Of a DNA stretch of 46,497 nt, positions 30,270 through 37,931 are shown piece after piece. The notes beneath the pieces are model-generated. The model made no database searches. It saw only the letters and a list, made by a program, of their open reading frames with translations, and was not told the origin of the DNA. Location: positions 1 to 46,497 of the IMG/VR virus record IMGVR_UViG_3300028837_001591; one strand, written 5' to 3'. The DNA comes from a virus. The position numbers and the translations under genes are program-made. Every line of letters begins with the position of its first letter. Position 1 is the stretch's first letter.

Positions 30270-33200
30270 TGCCGTTTCAAGTAGGCGGAGTAATCGAGAA
30301 GCCAAAACCTTTTCAGCCGGAACCCTTTCAGCTGGAACCCTTTCAGCCGGATGAGGTCCCTGAGCCTGTTGTGTTCCCGGCACAGACTGTCCTCGGCCAA
30401 AACAGGGTAGAAATGGGCGCATATCCTGAACTTATGATAACATCACAGTCTACCGATCCATCGGAGCCACCGAGACCTATCCGGCAAACCGAAGCCACCA
30501 TAAGCCCCCTTCCAAAAAAGGGACGAATGGCAAAAATGCTTTCGTGGTTCCAACCGTTTCCAGGAGCAACATCAACAAGAGAGGAACCCCTTGAGAAATT
30601 ACACCGTATTTTGAGTCCCGTCCAGAATGTCATAGAAAAATCGGTGACGGGTGCGCAAGTCCCCAAGCTGTTGTGGTATGGGATAAGCAAGGTACGTCCC
30701 GATTTGGCCGACAAGCCTTGGCAGCAAACATTAGATGAATTGTCCCCTCACGAGCAAAAAGGTGTCAGCAATGCGGTCGGTGAAGTAGCGGAATTTGTAA
30801 GCGAGATAAAGACGGCGGGTAAATTATTAAAAGCGGTGGGATGGAAGGCGCCTGCAGGCAAAAGGCTTATTAGCCGTATCGCCCGAAACGCCCCTGTCTG
30901 GATGACAAGCGGAGCGGTAAACGAATTGGTTAATGGAGTGGTAAACGAGAAGGATGCGCCGGAGATAGCAAAAGAAGTCGCAAAGCAAACCCTTATTAGA
31001 GGTGGGGAGTCTATTGTATGGAGTGGAGTAGGGTTTGGAGCCGGCAAGGCGTTTAATTGGGCTTTGACGAAATTCCCCCGATTCAGAACGGGCTGGCAGA
31101 GATGGGCCAAGGGCAAAAAGCCCACCGAAAAGAGGGCTGCGAGAAAAGAAGTTGATGAAGCCCTGCGGATATACAAGGAAACCGGAGACCGGACGCAATG
31201 GGATGCGGTCAGGATAAAATATGCGGGTATCACCCCTGAAGGTGTCGAGAGGATAAAAAGGAGAGGGATACCGTCAACAGAAGCAAAGGTCAAGGATTTT
31301 GGACAATATCCGATAATCAAGGCGATAAAGCCACCGAAAGCAGCTAAAATTTCGCCCGTAAAGGTAGCGCCAGAGGCCAAACGACCTGTCGAAGCACCCA
31401 CAGTACCCCCTGAAGCAGTAGAGGCGAAGGTGGAGCCCACGAAAGCAACAGAAGCGATTACAGAGGGATTGACTAAAGCAGAACAGGCATTGGGAGAAGT
31501 TGGGAATGCTCAGGTTCAGATAAGCAAGGCCATTAAAAAACACGGATACGGCGGGATAACAAAGGCCGAGCAACATCCAGAACTTGTCGAAGCAAGTGAG
31601 TACCGCAGAAAAAAAGAAAACGACTTATACAATACTCTCGGCCCTAAACACAAAATTGGCGATACGGTAACTTATCAAAGCTATACGCCCGCTGGAGCCT
31701 ACAAAGTTGCAACAAAACAAGCAGACGGTACTTTTAAGGAAACACCTGTTAAAGAAAAAACGGGAAAGCCTCAAAAACTTATTCTTAGACAGGCCGTATT
31801 TGATTTACAACAATCAGTTGAAACTGAGGCACAGACTGGTTTTCCTGCATCTTTTAAGCTACAAGGCATCGAGGGATTTAATCCTGAGACAGGTGAAACA
31901 ATTACTATTGGCCCACATGATATAGTCAATGGCAAATCGTTAATTAACACTATACAGCAGCAGCCCGAACAGGTTTTGCAAAGCATAGTACAAAAATTCA
32001 AGGGGGAAAAACCAAAACCTTCTGCCGAGTTAGCCCCCCCCACAGCGCCAGAGGGGATTGTGAAGCCCGGCTTCATAGACGTTACCCCCCTCGCAAAAGC
32101 GCAAAAAGCATTTATGGACACCGTCGAGCCTGCAAAGAAGGTCGAAATCAAATTAGGCAAGCCTGTTTACGCTACGGTTATCAGGGGTATTCACAAGCCC
32201 GAGGTGGCCCGTATAGAATTTAACGAGCAGGAGATTGACAACTTAGATAAAAACCTGGAAGGGTTCGCCGAAAAACTCAGCAGGTATTCTAATAAGGTTT
32301 TGGACAATTTAATGCTGACCCGGGGCAAGCCGAAGGACAAAGCAGCAATTTCAATCCAGAATGACGCCCTGAAGGAACTGGCTAAGGACAATCCCGAGCT
32401 TGTCGGCACACGCAAGATGATTCAGAGAATAGCCGACCTCAATTACAAGTACCTGCAAAGCGTTGTCGGCGATGACATAAAGTACATGGAGGACTATTTC
32501 TACGGTGTATATAAGAGCACACCACAGGCAAAGGTTGACGGATTCATAGACTATTGGAAAACCACTAAGAGATTCACGAAAGAGAAGAAACTCCCCACCT
32601 ACGCGGACGCCAAGGCATACGGGCTTCAAATACGCAACCCGAACCCCGTACATAACTTGATGAGTGAGTATATCGCCATTGCCCGGCTTGACGGCATGAT
32701 CCAGATGAAAGACGAACTTATGAGGACGGGCAAGGGCAAATATATATGGCCGGCAGAGGAAGCCCCCCCACACTCTGATAAAGTGCCTGAGCCTGTTTTC
32801 AAAGATGTTAGGATGGACCCGGACCTTGCCAAACTGATTAAAAATCTTATCTCCACTAATAAGGTTTACCGGCATTGGGGATTGAACACTTTAAGAAAAA
32901 TAAACAATGCCCTCCGCACGGCAAAGTTTGCTTTCAGCGCGTTTCATCAGCTTAATATCGCAAAGCAATCATTAGCTGATAACGGATATTTGACAGTCGA
33001 TAAGTCATCCACTCGCGGCATTACAACGGGTTTCAGGAAAAACGATCCTATATTCAAGACCAAGATGTATAAGGACTACATCGAGCACGGCGGCGGACAC
33101 AGGTACAGTATCGAATCTGAAGCGCAAAGGGCTTTTACGAACTTTGTCGAGAGTCTGGACAAGAAACTCGGCCTTGCTTTCAAGGTCGGCGCCCTGCCAA

Positions 33201-34486
33201 TAAGGATGCCCAAAACCTACGTTAAATGGATGTTCCAGAGTTATATACCGAAAGTGAAGTACGCTAAATACTGCGATGCAGTTTCAAAGAGGGATGAAAA
33301 ACTCGGACGCGAACTGACGAGCCCCGAAAAAATCGACATCATAAAAGAGCAGCAAAACTTTTACGGAATGATGAACGAAAGATTATTTGGCAGGTCGGGA
33401 ACTACCACGACCGTATTGAGGTTCTTTTTTATGGCTCCCGGGTATGGCGAAGGAAACTACCGGACTATCCTGAAGGCCGGCTTGCAGTGGGGAACTAAAG
33501 AGGGATTCAAGGCCAACAGGTCAAGGTCGAACATCGTCAATGCCCTTTTAATGTCAGCTACAGCCGCCACGGTTGGCACGCTGATAATGACCGGCAAACC
33601 ACCGAAAGCACCTCGGAGCATAGAGGATGTCCGGGACTTATTCAAGATCGATACCGGCAGAAAAGATTACAAGGGCCGGCGGATAATGATTGATATGCTG
33701 ACCTTTGATAAGGACTATTGGGATATTTACGGGAATATGTTGACCGGCCAGTTCGAAAAAGCCGCCAAAGCCCCCTGGAATCGCTTGACGAACATGAAGG
33801 CGACAACCATTGATTGGGCCGTTGACCTTGCAAATATCGCACAGGGCAAGGCGCTATACAACTGGCAGGGCGATAAGGTTGTAGAAGTAACAGACCCATT
33901 TGCACAGCAAGTCTTACAATTTTTAGTCCATGAAATCAAAAAGACCGAGCCTATATCGAGTAGTGTTTTCAGGCGGAGCAAGGCCCGCAAGCAATCTACC
34001 GCGTTGTCGGCGTTGACCGCCCTCTTTGGTTATCGACCTACACTGACCGAAAGGGACAAACGCCAGCAGGCCGAACTCCAAAGAATGTACGAATTAAAAG
34101 GCCGCCAGGAGGAACTTTATAATTACGTCACAAGCCTGCGCAACCCCCGGGCGTCAGTGGAACGATACAACCAGAAGGTCCGAAACGTGATTGATAATGT
34201 ATCTCCGAGACTTGCCGCCGAATGGAGGCCGAAACTCATCATTGACACCCAGAGGTATCTTGAGAACAAGGCTTATTATCTATCTCAGAAGAACCGAACA
34301 CCGAAAGAGATTGAGCGAACCCGCCATATTTTGAAATCTTTCGAGGTAACTCAGGCCGACTTACAGTTGTATTTACAGAGATATTGGCAACGTGAACGAA
34401 AAAAACCAGTCCGGTCGGTAGAAAGTATTCCGGTAATTGGCCGGAATATTAAGAAAAAACGAGCCATTGACAGATATCAGGATTAA
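30269..34486 (+). CDS. Large internal virion / ejection protein, 1405 aa
   Basis: The largest gene. The N-terminus has PFQPE-type repeats (PKPFQPEPFQLEPFQ; 15-bp DNA repeats from about 30307). A Pro-rich linker and a coiled-coil centre follow. The C-terminal third (TTTVLRFFFMAPGYGEGNY, 'NIVNALLMSATAATVGTLIM', 'FDKDYWDIYGNMLTGQFEKA') is typical of large podoviral polyvalent/internal proteins delivered with the DNA. One hydrophobic segment near residue ~1090 could insert in membrane. No lysozyme or lytic transglycosylase motif was found. Position after two internal-type genes and before lysis genes supports the call. Confidence 0.65.
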   Translation: MPFQVGGVIEKPKPFQPEPFQLEPFQPDEVPEPVVFPAQTVLGQNRVEMGAYPELMITSQSTDPSEPPRPIRQTEATISPLPKKGRMAKMLSWFQPFPGATSTREEPLEKLHRILSPVQNVIEKSVTGAQVPKLLWYGISKVRPDLADKPWQQTLDELSPHEQKGVSNAVGEVAEFVSEIKTAGKLLKAVGWKAPAGKRLISRIARNAPVWMTSGAVNELVNGVVNEKDAPEIAKEVAKQTLIRGGESIVWSGVGFGAGKAFNWALTKFPRFRTGWQRWAKGKKPTEKRAARKEVDEALRIYKETGDRTQWDAVRIKYAGITPEGVERIKRRGIPSTEAKVKDFGQYPIIKAIKPPKAAKISPVKVAPEAKRPVEAPTVPPEAVEAKVEPTKATEAITEGLTKAEQALGEVGNAQVQISKAIKKHGYGGITKAEQHPELVEASEYRRKKENDLYNTLGPKHKIGDTVTYQSYTPAGAYKVATKQADGTFKETPVKEKTGKPQKLILRQAVFDLQQSVETEAQTGFPASFKLQGIEGFNPETGETITIGPHDIVNGKSLINTIQQQPEQVLQSIVQKFKGEKPKPSAELAPPTAPEGIVKPGFIDVTPLAKAQKAFMDTVEPAKKVEIKLGKPVYATVIRGIHKPEVARIEFNEQEIDNLDKNLEGFAEKLSRYSNKVLDNLMLTRGKPKDKAAISIQNDALKELAKDNPELVGTRKMIQRIADLNYKYLQSVVGDDIKYMEDYFYGVYKSTPQAKVDGFIDYWKTTKRFTKEKKLPTYADAKAYGLQIRNPNPVHNLMSEYIAIARLDGMIQMKDELMRTGKGKYIWPAEEAPPHSDKVPEPVFKDVRMDPDLAKLIKNLISTNKVYRHWGLNTLRKINNALRTAKFAFSAFHQLNIAKQSLADNGYLTVDKSSTRGITTGFRKNDPIFKTKMYKDYIEHGGGHRYSIESEAQRAFTNFVESLDKKLGLAFKVGALPIRMPKTYVKWMFQSYIPKVKYAKYCDAVSKRDEKLGRELTSPEKIDIIKEQQNFYGMMNERLFGRSGTTTTVLRFFFMAPGYGEGNYRTILKAGLQWGTKEGFKANRSRSNIVNALLMSATAATVGTLIMTGKPPKAPRSIEDVRDLFKIDTGRKDYKGRRIMIDMLTFDKDYWDIYGNMLTGQFEKAAKAPWNRLTNMKATTIDWAVDLANIAQGKALYNWQGDKVVEVTDPFAQQVLQFLVHEIKKTEPISSSVFRRSKARKQSTALSALTALFGYRPTLTERDKRQQAELQRMYELKGRQEELYNYVTSLRNPRASVERYNQKVRNVIDNVSPRLAAEWRPKLIIDTQRYLENKAYYLSQKNRTPKEIERTRHILKSFEVTQADLQLYLQRYWQRERKKPVRSVESIPVIGRNIKKKRAIDRYQD

Positions 34487-34505
34487 GACAGGAAAGGCAA
34501 AAACA

Positions 34506-34718
34506 ATGGAACAGCCATGCGGAGCAAACACGGAAGCGATTGAAAATCTTAAAAAAAATAATGTTTGTCAGTGGTCGGAGATATCCAAACAGCGTTCCAG
34601 GCTGGATGAGCTTATGCGCAAATGGATACCTGTATGGGTTGCTCTTGTACTTACAACGATGGGAACCATAACAGGCAGCGCTTTGACAATAGCTGTAATG
34701 GCGGTGAAGATGAGATGA
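34506..34718 (+). CDS. Holin-like / XhlA-like one-TM protein, 70 aa
   Basis: ATG 34506 follows ACAGGAAAGGCAAAAACA. A polar helical head (TEAIENLKKNNVCQWSEISK) and linker precede one hydrophobic C-terminal segment (WVALVLTTMGTITGSALTIA) and a short basic end. This is the layout of XhlA-type haemolysin/holin helpers. It is the first of four genes coupled by ATGA overlaps (34506, 34715, 34864, 35163), a lysis-like operon. Confidence 0.6.
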   Translation: MEQPCGANTEAIENLKKNNVCQWSEISKQRSRLDELMRKWIPVWVALVLTTMGTITGSALTIAVMAVKMR

Positions 34719-34867
34719 GCAGCGCTGAATGTCCAATATTAGAAGAAAATCAGAAGCTCAGAAAAAAGATTAAAGAGCTTGAGGAACAGCTCACTACCGC
34801 TAATCTGAAAATATGTGAATTGTTATCGAATCAGAAGAATGGCGATGGCGGAAAGGGGTCAAAATGA
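34715..34867 (+). CDS. Small coiled-coil protein in the lysis operon, 50 aa
   Basis: ATGA overlaps on both sides. Almost entirely a heptad-style coiled coil (LEENQKLRKKIKELEEQLTT) with a Gly/Lys tail, no membrane segment and no signal. It could be a partner of the lipoprotein downstream, or a vestige of an inner-membrane spanin that lost its membrane segment. That is speculation from context. Confidence 0.55.
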   Translation: MSSAECPILEENQKLRKKIKELEEQLTTANLKICELLSNQKNGDGGKGSK

Positions 34868-35166
34868 GTACAGAACGGAAATTGAGTTATTTGATAGGTC
34901 TGCTGTTGGGCGCGATTATGCTGGCGCTGTTGTTGATGTCTGTCGGCTGCTCTCACACCACCTACAACCCGACTACCAAAGAAATTGTAGTTGACCGCTT
35001 CCTCAATGAGAACGAATTGAACGGCTTAGAGATTGTATTCCCGGACGGCAGCTACGTTCTCATCGACCAGGCATCGTCGAAGGTCAACCAAGAAGGGCTG
35101 GCGTTGTTGCAGTTGCTTATCAGAGCGGGTATGCTGAAGGCACCTACGCCGGGGATAGTGCCATGA
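34864..35166 (+). CDS. Lipoprotein, outer-spanin-like candidate, 100 aa
   Basis: N-terminal signal LSYLIGLLLGAIMLALLLMS then VGC with Cys29, an acceptable but not perfect lipobox (S-V-G-C). The mature part is ~71 residues, acidic, without obvious coiled coil. A small lipoprotein after a holin-like gene is the usual place for an outer-membrane spanin, but sequence does not prove this role. The stop overlaps the next start by ATGA. Confidence 0.6.
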   Translation: MSTERKLSYLIGLLLGAIMLALLLMSVGCSHTTYNPTTKEIVVDRFLNENELNGLEIVFPDGSYVLIDQASSKVNQEGLALLQLLIRAGMLKAPTPGIVP

Positions 35167-35531
35167 GTAGCTTTACAAGTCCATTAGTTGTTGAGTTTCT
35201 CGGCGAGGGCAAATGGAGGCTAAGACATGCCTTTGCATATCAACTGGAAGGCTCTGATAAGGTCGTAAAGGTGCCTGTGGGCTTCGTCACGGATTTTGCC
35301 AGCATCCCGAAGATATTCTGGTCTATTCTCTCGCCTTATGGTAAATACGGCAAGGCGGCGGTTGTCCACGATTGGTTATACCACCATAACAAAGAGTATG
35401 ACCGAAAGCAGGCGGACAACATTTTCAAAGAGGCCATGAAGGTATTAAAAGTTAATTGGCTTACGCGCGGGATTGTATACAATGCCGTCCGCTGGTTCGG
35501 TGGCTCAGCATGGAATAAACACAGAGAATAG
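35163..35531 (+). CDS. DUF1353 family protein, 122 aa
   Basis: Matches the DUF1353 layout: VPVGFVTDFASIPKIFWSI, then the conserved block AAVVHDWLYHH with a following 'RKQADNIFKEAM' helix. DUF1353 proteins are common phage proteins near lysis or tail genes and have no settled function. The conserved His-Asp in VVHDWLY could be catalytic. It ends the plus-strand late operon and faces the minus-strand lipoprotein gene. It occupies the place where an endolysin would be expected. Confidence 0.8.
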   Translation: MSSFTSPLVVEFLGEGKWRLRHAFAYQLEGSDKVVKVPVGFVTDFASIPKIFWSILSPYGKYGKAAVVHDWLYHHNKEYDRKQADNIFKEAMKVLKVNWLTRGIVYNAVRWFGGSAWNKHRE

Positions 35532-35544
35532 CCCGCTATGGGCT
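35530..35544. terminator. Short hairpin between convergent operons
   Basis: AGCCC-GCTAT-GGGCT, a 5-base-pair stem immediately after the DUF1353 stop and before the 3' end of the minus-strand lipoprotein gene. No T-tract is present. It may be a weak bidirectional 3' end. Confidence 0.35.
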
Positions 35545-35572
35545 GGACAAGGTTTACGAAATATGAAGCGGC

Positions 35573-35800
35573 TTAATAGACAAAACTCTCCGCTATGTCG
35601 TCCATCTCGGCCCTACGTTCCATATCTTCAATTTTTGTCCTAAGCCGGAACATATCTTCCTCTAAAGCCTCCATGCGCCATTGCCTTTCCCATTGGTCGT
35701 GTTCAGAAAAGTAATCGTCAGAGTAATATCCACCGTAATAACCTTCCCCACAACCAACGAGAGACAAAGCCAGAACAACAACAACAAGTAATTTTTTCAT
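35573..35800 (-). CDS. Small lipoprotein downstream of integrase, 75 aa
   Basis: Start chosen at 35800 (third codon after an earlier ATG at 35809) because the SD AGAAGGAG lies about 10 bases upstream of it. MKKLLVVVVLALSLVGC has a perfect lipobox L-V-G-C (Cys17). The mature part is Tyr/Gly-rich at first (GYYGGYYSDDYF), then a charged coiled coil. Transcribed with the integrase, so it could be expressed from the prophage. Small surface lipoproteins in such a place often alter phage receptors (superinfection exclusion). That role is inference. Confidence 0.7.
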   Translation of the reverse strand: MKKLLVVVVLALSLVGCGEGYYGGYYSDDYFSEHDQWERQWRMEALEEDMFRLRTKIEDMERRAEMDDIAESFVY

Positions 35801-35816
35801 AATAATCATTCTCCTT

Positions 35817-36815
35817 CTAACGGTGGCGACTGAGCCACTCTTTTACCGGAAACTGATTGACTTTCCACCTAAGTATTAGCTCTCTATCTGTGTAAAAGTC
35901 GGTAGTAGTAACGCTCGAATGGTGCTCTAATAACGCTTGTGCGGATGGCAGCGAGCCTATTTTCTGGATTAAAGTAGAGAATGTAGTCCGCAACTGCTGT
36001 CTTGTGATTTTGGTATTGCCTCGAATCCGCTCCCACTCCTTACGAACGTTTTGGTCTGCAAACAGTCTGGCCTGCCCTTTATTTAAGCCGTCAAGGTAGC
36101 TCTGTAGCACGCCTGTAGCCGAAGTCGGTATTGGCCTGCCGTAATATGCCTTATGTGTCTTTTGGCTCTCTGTGTCGATTGTGGCGGCTTTCAGGTTTAT
36201 GGCGGAGCGCGGCAGGTTGTCAATATCCGATTTACGCAGGCCGGTAACGAGAGAGAGCAGAATCCGCACTCGCCACGTGGGGCCGGTACACCGCGAGAAC
36301 AACCAGCGTATTTGTTTGGTAGTGAGTGCCTTGCGGCTTACAGGTGGAACCTTGATCCGGGGTAGCGTGATTTGACCGAAAGAATAGTGCTTTTCGGACA
36401 TCCAAGCCAGCATGGTTTTCAGTCTTTCAATATCTTTCTTGATTGTATAGGAGCTAAGGTGCTGTTTTCGGCGCTCCAGAAGGTAGAAATCAACAATACG
36501 CTGGTCTATAGAGGCGCTGGAGCGGGGCAGGGCTATCTTTTCGAAACGGTCAAGGAATAACCGGGCCTCTAATTTAGTGTTTTCGGCCAGGCCGAGAATG
36601 TCATATCGTTGCAAGAACTCTCGTTTGATATCCGGCCACGGCAGTTTGACCGGCGTTGCGAACACATCAAAGTTAAGCTGATGGTACTTGAGGTGCTTGA
36701 AGTGTTCAGCTAAGGCTTTGGTTGGCAATAGTTTTGTGCGTTGCCGGCCATTTTCATACCATGCCACATAGTAGCCTTTTCGGTTATTTCGCTGGTAGCT
36801 CCAAACCTTTTTCAC
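35817..36815 (-). CDS. int: Tyrosine-recombinase integrase, 332 aa
   Basis: Catalyses site-specific integration between attP and attB. It has an N-terminal arm-binding region, a SAM-like core-binding domain (residues ~60-150) and a C-terminal catalytic domain. Visible active-site residues are R194 (TGLRKSD), a Lys near 219-222 (QKTHK), R276 (QQLRTTF), H298 or H299 (LLEHHSS) and the nucleophile Y308 (DFYTD). The HxxR His is replaced by Gln273, a tolerated but less common variant. GTG start at 36815 behind AGGATTTGGGAA. The attP candidate lies 60-105 bases upstream, the usual int-att arrangement. Confidence 0.9.
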   Translation of the reverse strand: MKKVWSYQRNNRKGYYVAWYENGRQRTKLLPTKALAEHFKHLKYHQLNFDVFATPVKLPWPDIKREFLQRYDILGLAENTKLEARLFLDRFEKIALPRSSASIDQRIVDFYLLERRKQHLSSYTIKKDIERLKTMLAWMSEKHYSFGQITLPRIKVPPVSRKALTTKQIRWLFSRCTGPTWRVRILLSLVTGLRKSDIDNLPRSAINLKAATIDTESQKTHKAYYGRPIPTSATGVLQSYLDGLNKGQARLFADQNVRKEWERIRGNTKITRQQLRTTFSTLIQKIGSLPSAQALLEHHSSVTTTDFYTDRELILRWKVNQFPVKEWLSRHR

Positions 36816-36877
36816 TTCCCAAATCCTGACCTGTTTATATAAGTACTTGTAAAATATAGACTTATAGCGTTCTGCAT

Positions 36878-36918
36878 AGCTTTACGAAAGCTGTGCTCTA
36901 CCATTGAGCTACATCGGC
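36878..36918 (-). other. attP: attP core candidate: 5' half of a tRNA-Thr(CGT)-like gene
   Basis: Read on the minus strand this is GCCGATG-TA, D-arm GCTC-AATGGTA-GAGC, A, then anticodon stem-loop CAGCT-TTCGTAA-AGCT with anticodon CGT. Similarity ends inside the 3' strand of the anticodon stem, and no variable loop, T-arm or 3' acceptor follows, so this is half a tRNA. Tyrosine integrases often cross over in the anticodon loop. The phage probably integrates in a host tRNA-Thr gene and supplies its 5' half. Inferred, because no host junction is visible. Confidence 0.7.
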
Positions 36919-36920
36919 AT

Positions 36921-36951
36921 AAACGCATATTTTCAGCGATGACAAGCGTTT
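36921..36951. promoter_or_regulatory. Inverted repeat next to attP (AAACGC ... GCGTTT)
   Basis: AAACGC at 36921-36926 and GCGTTT at 36946-36951 flank ~19 bases adjacent to the tRNA half. It could be an integrase or excisionase binding site. Confidence 0.4.
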
Positions 36952-37001
36952 ACGCGATTATGAGACGGTTGCATAGTTAGCATAATTCGCATTATTGAAC
37001 G

Positions 37002-37023
37002 CCAAATGCTGACCAAATGCTGA
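37002..37023. repeat. Tandem 11-bp direct repeat, possible integrase arm sites
   Basis: CCAAATGCTGA occurs twice back to back (37002-37012 and 37013-37023), about 85 bases beyond the tRNA half. One-helical-turn spacing is typical of arm-type protein binding sites. Confidence 0.55.
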
Positions 37024-37106
37024 CCAACATCATCAGCGCCCCGATAATTCATCTAAGGGTCGGTAAAGCCCTTGCAGCCATATTATAATCAAAAATATTT
37101 AAATTT

Positions 37107-37229
37107 TCAATCAAAATTAAAGTCTTTGTCGAGCTTGCTTAACAATTGCCCGACCCCGATAAAAGGCAGAGCGAACACTAAAAGTACCCAAGCCATGATT
37201 TTTAATAAATACAAGACAAAAACTTTCAT
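37107..37229 (-). CDS. 40-residue membrane peptide
   Basis: Minus strand, ATG at 37229 with a good SD (GGAGAG, 5 bases before the start), ending TGA at 37107. Sequence MKVFVLYLLKIMAWVLLVFA, then LPFIGVGQLLSKLDKDFNFD: one membrane segment followed by a polar tail. It lies between attP and the control region, transcribed toward int. Tiny membrane proteins here may act in superinfection immunity. No family recognised. Confidence 0.5.
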   Translation of the reverse strand: MKVFVLYLLKIMAWVLLVFALPFIGVGQLLSKLDKDFNFD

Positions 37230-37427
37230 AATTCTCTCCAATTCCGATTTTCCTATAAATAATTAACAATTTTCCGTTTTTTTCATCAACATTTGCTGTT
37301 ATGATACGGCTACCATATAACCAACATCTTTTTTCAAGGGTAGCAAAAATGAAAATTCTATCTACAAGCACCGCCACTTCTGTCGCCAATACGAAAGAAG
37401 AGCTAATCAATGAATTAGCATGGATTC
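37230..37427. other. AT-rich region without a convincing gene
   Basis: Open frames exist on both strands here (plus from 37349, minus from 37410) but neither has a good SD and family-like sequence together. The plus frame would overlap the 3' end of the minus gene at 37428 by about 110 bases. I see no clear promoter or terminator. Confidence 0.4.
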
Positions 37428-37706
37428 TTAGGCATTACGCTTCCGCTGCTTACGTTTCCCGGCTTTTAGGGCTATGGCGTGATCGGCTTCAGCCATTTTG
37501 CGATCTGCCTCTATCTGCGCCTCGTCTTGTACGATGATACCGTTGGCCTCGTCAATAATCCGTTCTCTTTCTTGCGAATCGAGACGGTCCAGTAGCAATA
37601 GACCGGCTGATACGGCAAGTTTGCCACTATAGCGACCCGTGAGGCGCAAATAAGCCGTCCTTGCCACATCGGTTATCTGAATGGTTGTTTTCAATAGCTT
37701 TGACAT
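37428..37706 (-). CDS. Small putative regulator, 92 aa
   Basis: ATG 37706 (a TTG at 37715 is possible) behind GGGAATTGGGACG. Sequence begins SKLLKTTIQITDVARTAYLR, continues 'SGKLAVSAGLLLLDRL', and ends with a basic KRKQRKR tail. The short beta-like start followed by two helices is loosely like ribbon-helix-helix regulators, but no motif is decisive. It is transcribed away from the plus-strand regulator genes across a shared control region, where a phage repressor normally sits. No classical CI-type repressor is visible elsewhere. Confidence 0.5.
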   Translation of the reverse strand: MSKLLKTTIQITDVARTAYLRLTGRYSGKLAVSAGLLLLDRLDSQERERIIDEANGIIVQDEAQIEADRKMAEADHAIALKAGKRKQRKRNA

Positions 37707-37763
37707 TCGTCCCAATTCCCAAGTGTCACTTTTGGTAAAATTCCGCCCTTTTTAATATTATTC

Positions 37764-37783
37764 TGATTTTTACATAAAAATCA
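37764..37783. promoter_or_regulatory. Perfect 20-bp dyad, operator candidate
   Basis: TGATTTTTACATAAAAATCA is a perfect palindrome with 9-bp arms around CA. It lies in the divergent intergenic region 58 bases upstream of the minus-strand putative regulator and 98 bases before the -10 of the plus-strand promoter. Such dyads typically bind a dimeric repressor. Confidence 0.6.
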
Positions 37784-37846
37784 TCCATTGCAAACCCTTT
37801 TGTACAAACCGTTTATATAATATATGGCTGTACGTTTCATATTTTA

Positions 37847-37886
37847 CCGTTATTTGCCGTTTCTTTCCGTTATTGTGCCGTATAAT
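37847..37886 (+). promoter_or_regulatory. Early promoter with phased CCGTT repeats
   Basis: CCGTT at 37847, 37857 and 37867 (exactly 10 bases apart) and CCGTA at 37878 lead into a perfect -10 TATAAT (37881-37886). No good -35 hexamer exists at 16-18 bases, so the phased repeats may bind an activator or repressor. The start would be near 37893, with the gene at 37932 behind AAGGAG. Confidence 0.6.
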
Positions 37887-37931
37887 AAGATGTAACCTGG
37901 AAAAACTGATTTATAAGGAGTTAAAGAAAAA

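Noticed and set aside
30748-31440. 230-residue minus-strand open frame
   Set aside because: Shadow of the large internal protein; Ser/Pro/Ala-rich composition is a frame artefact.
37301-37537. Plus-strand 78-residue open frame (ATG 37349 alternative)
   Set aside because: Weak SD, Pro/Leu-rich end typical of antisense, and overlap with the minus-strand gene at 37428.
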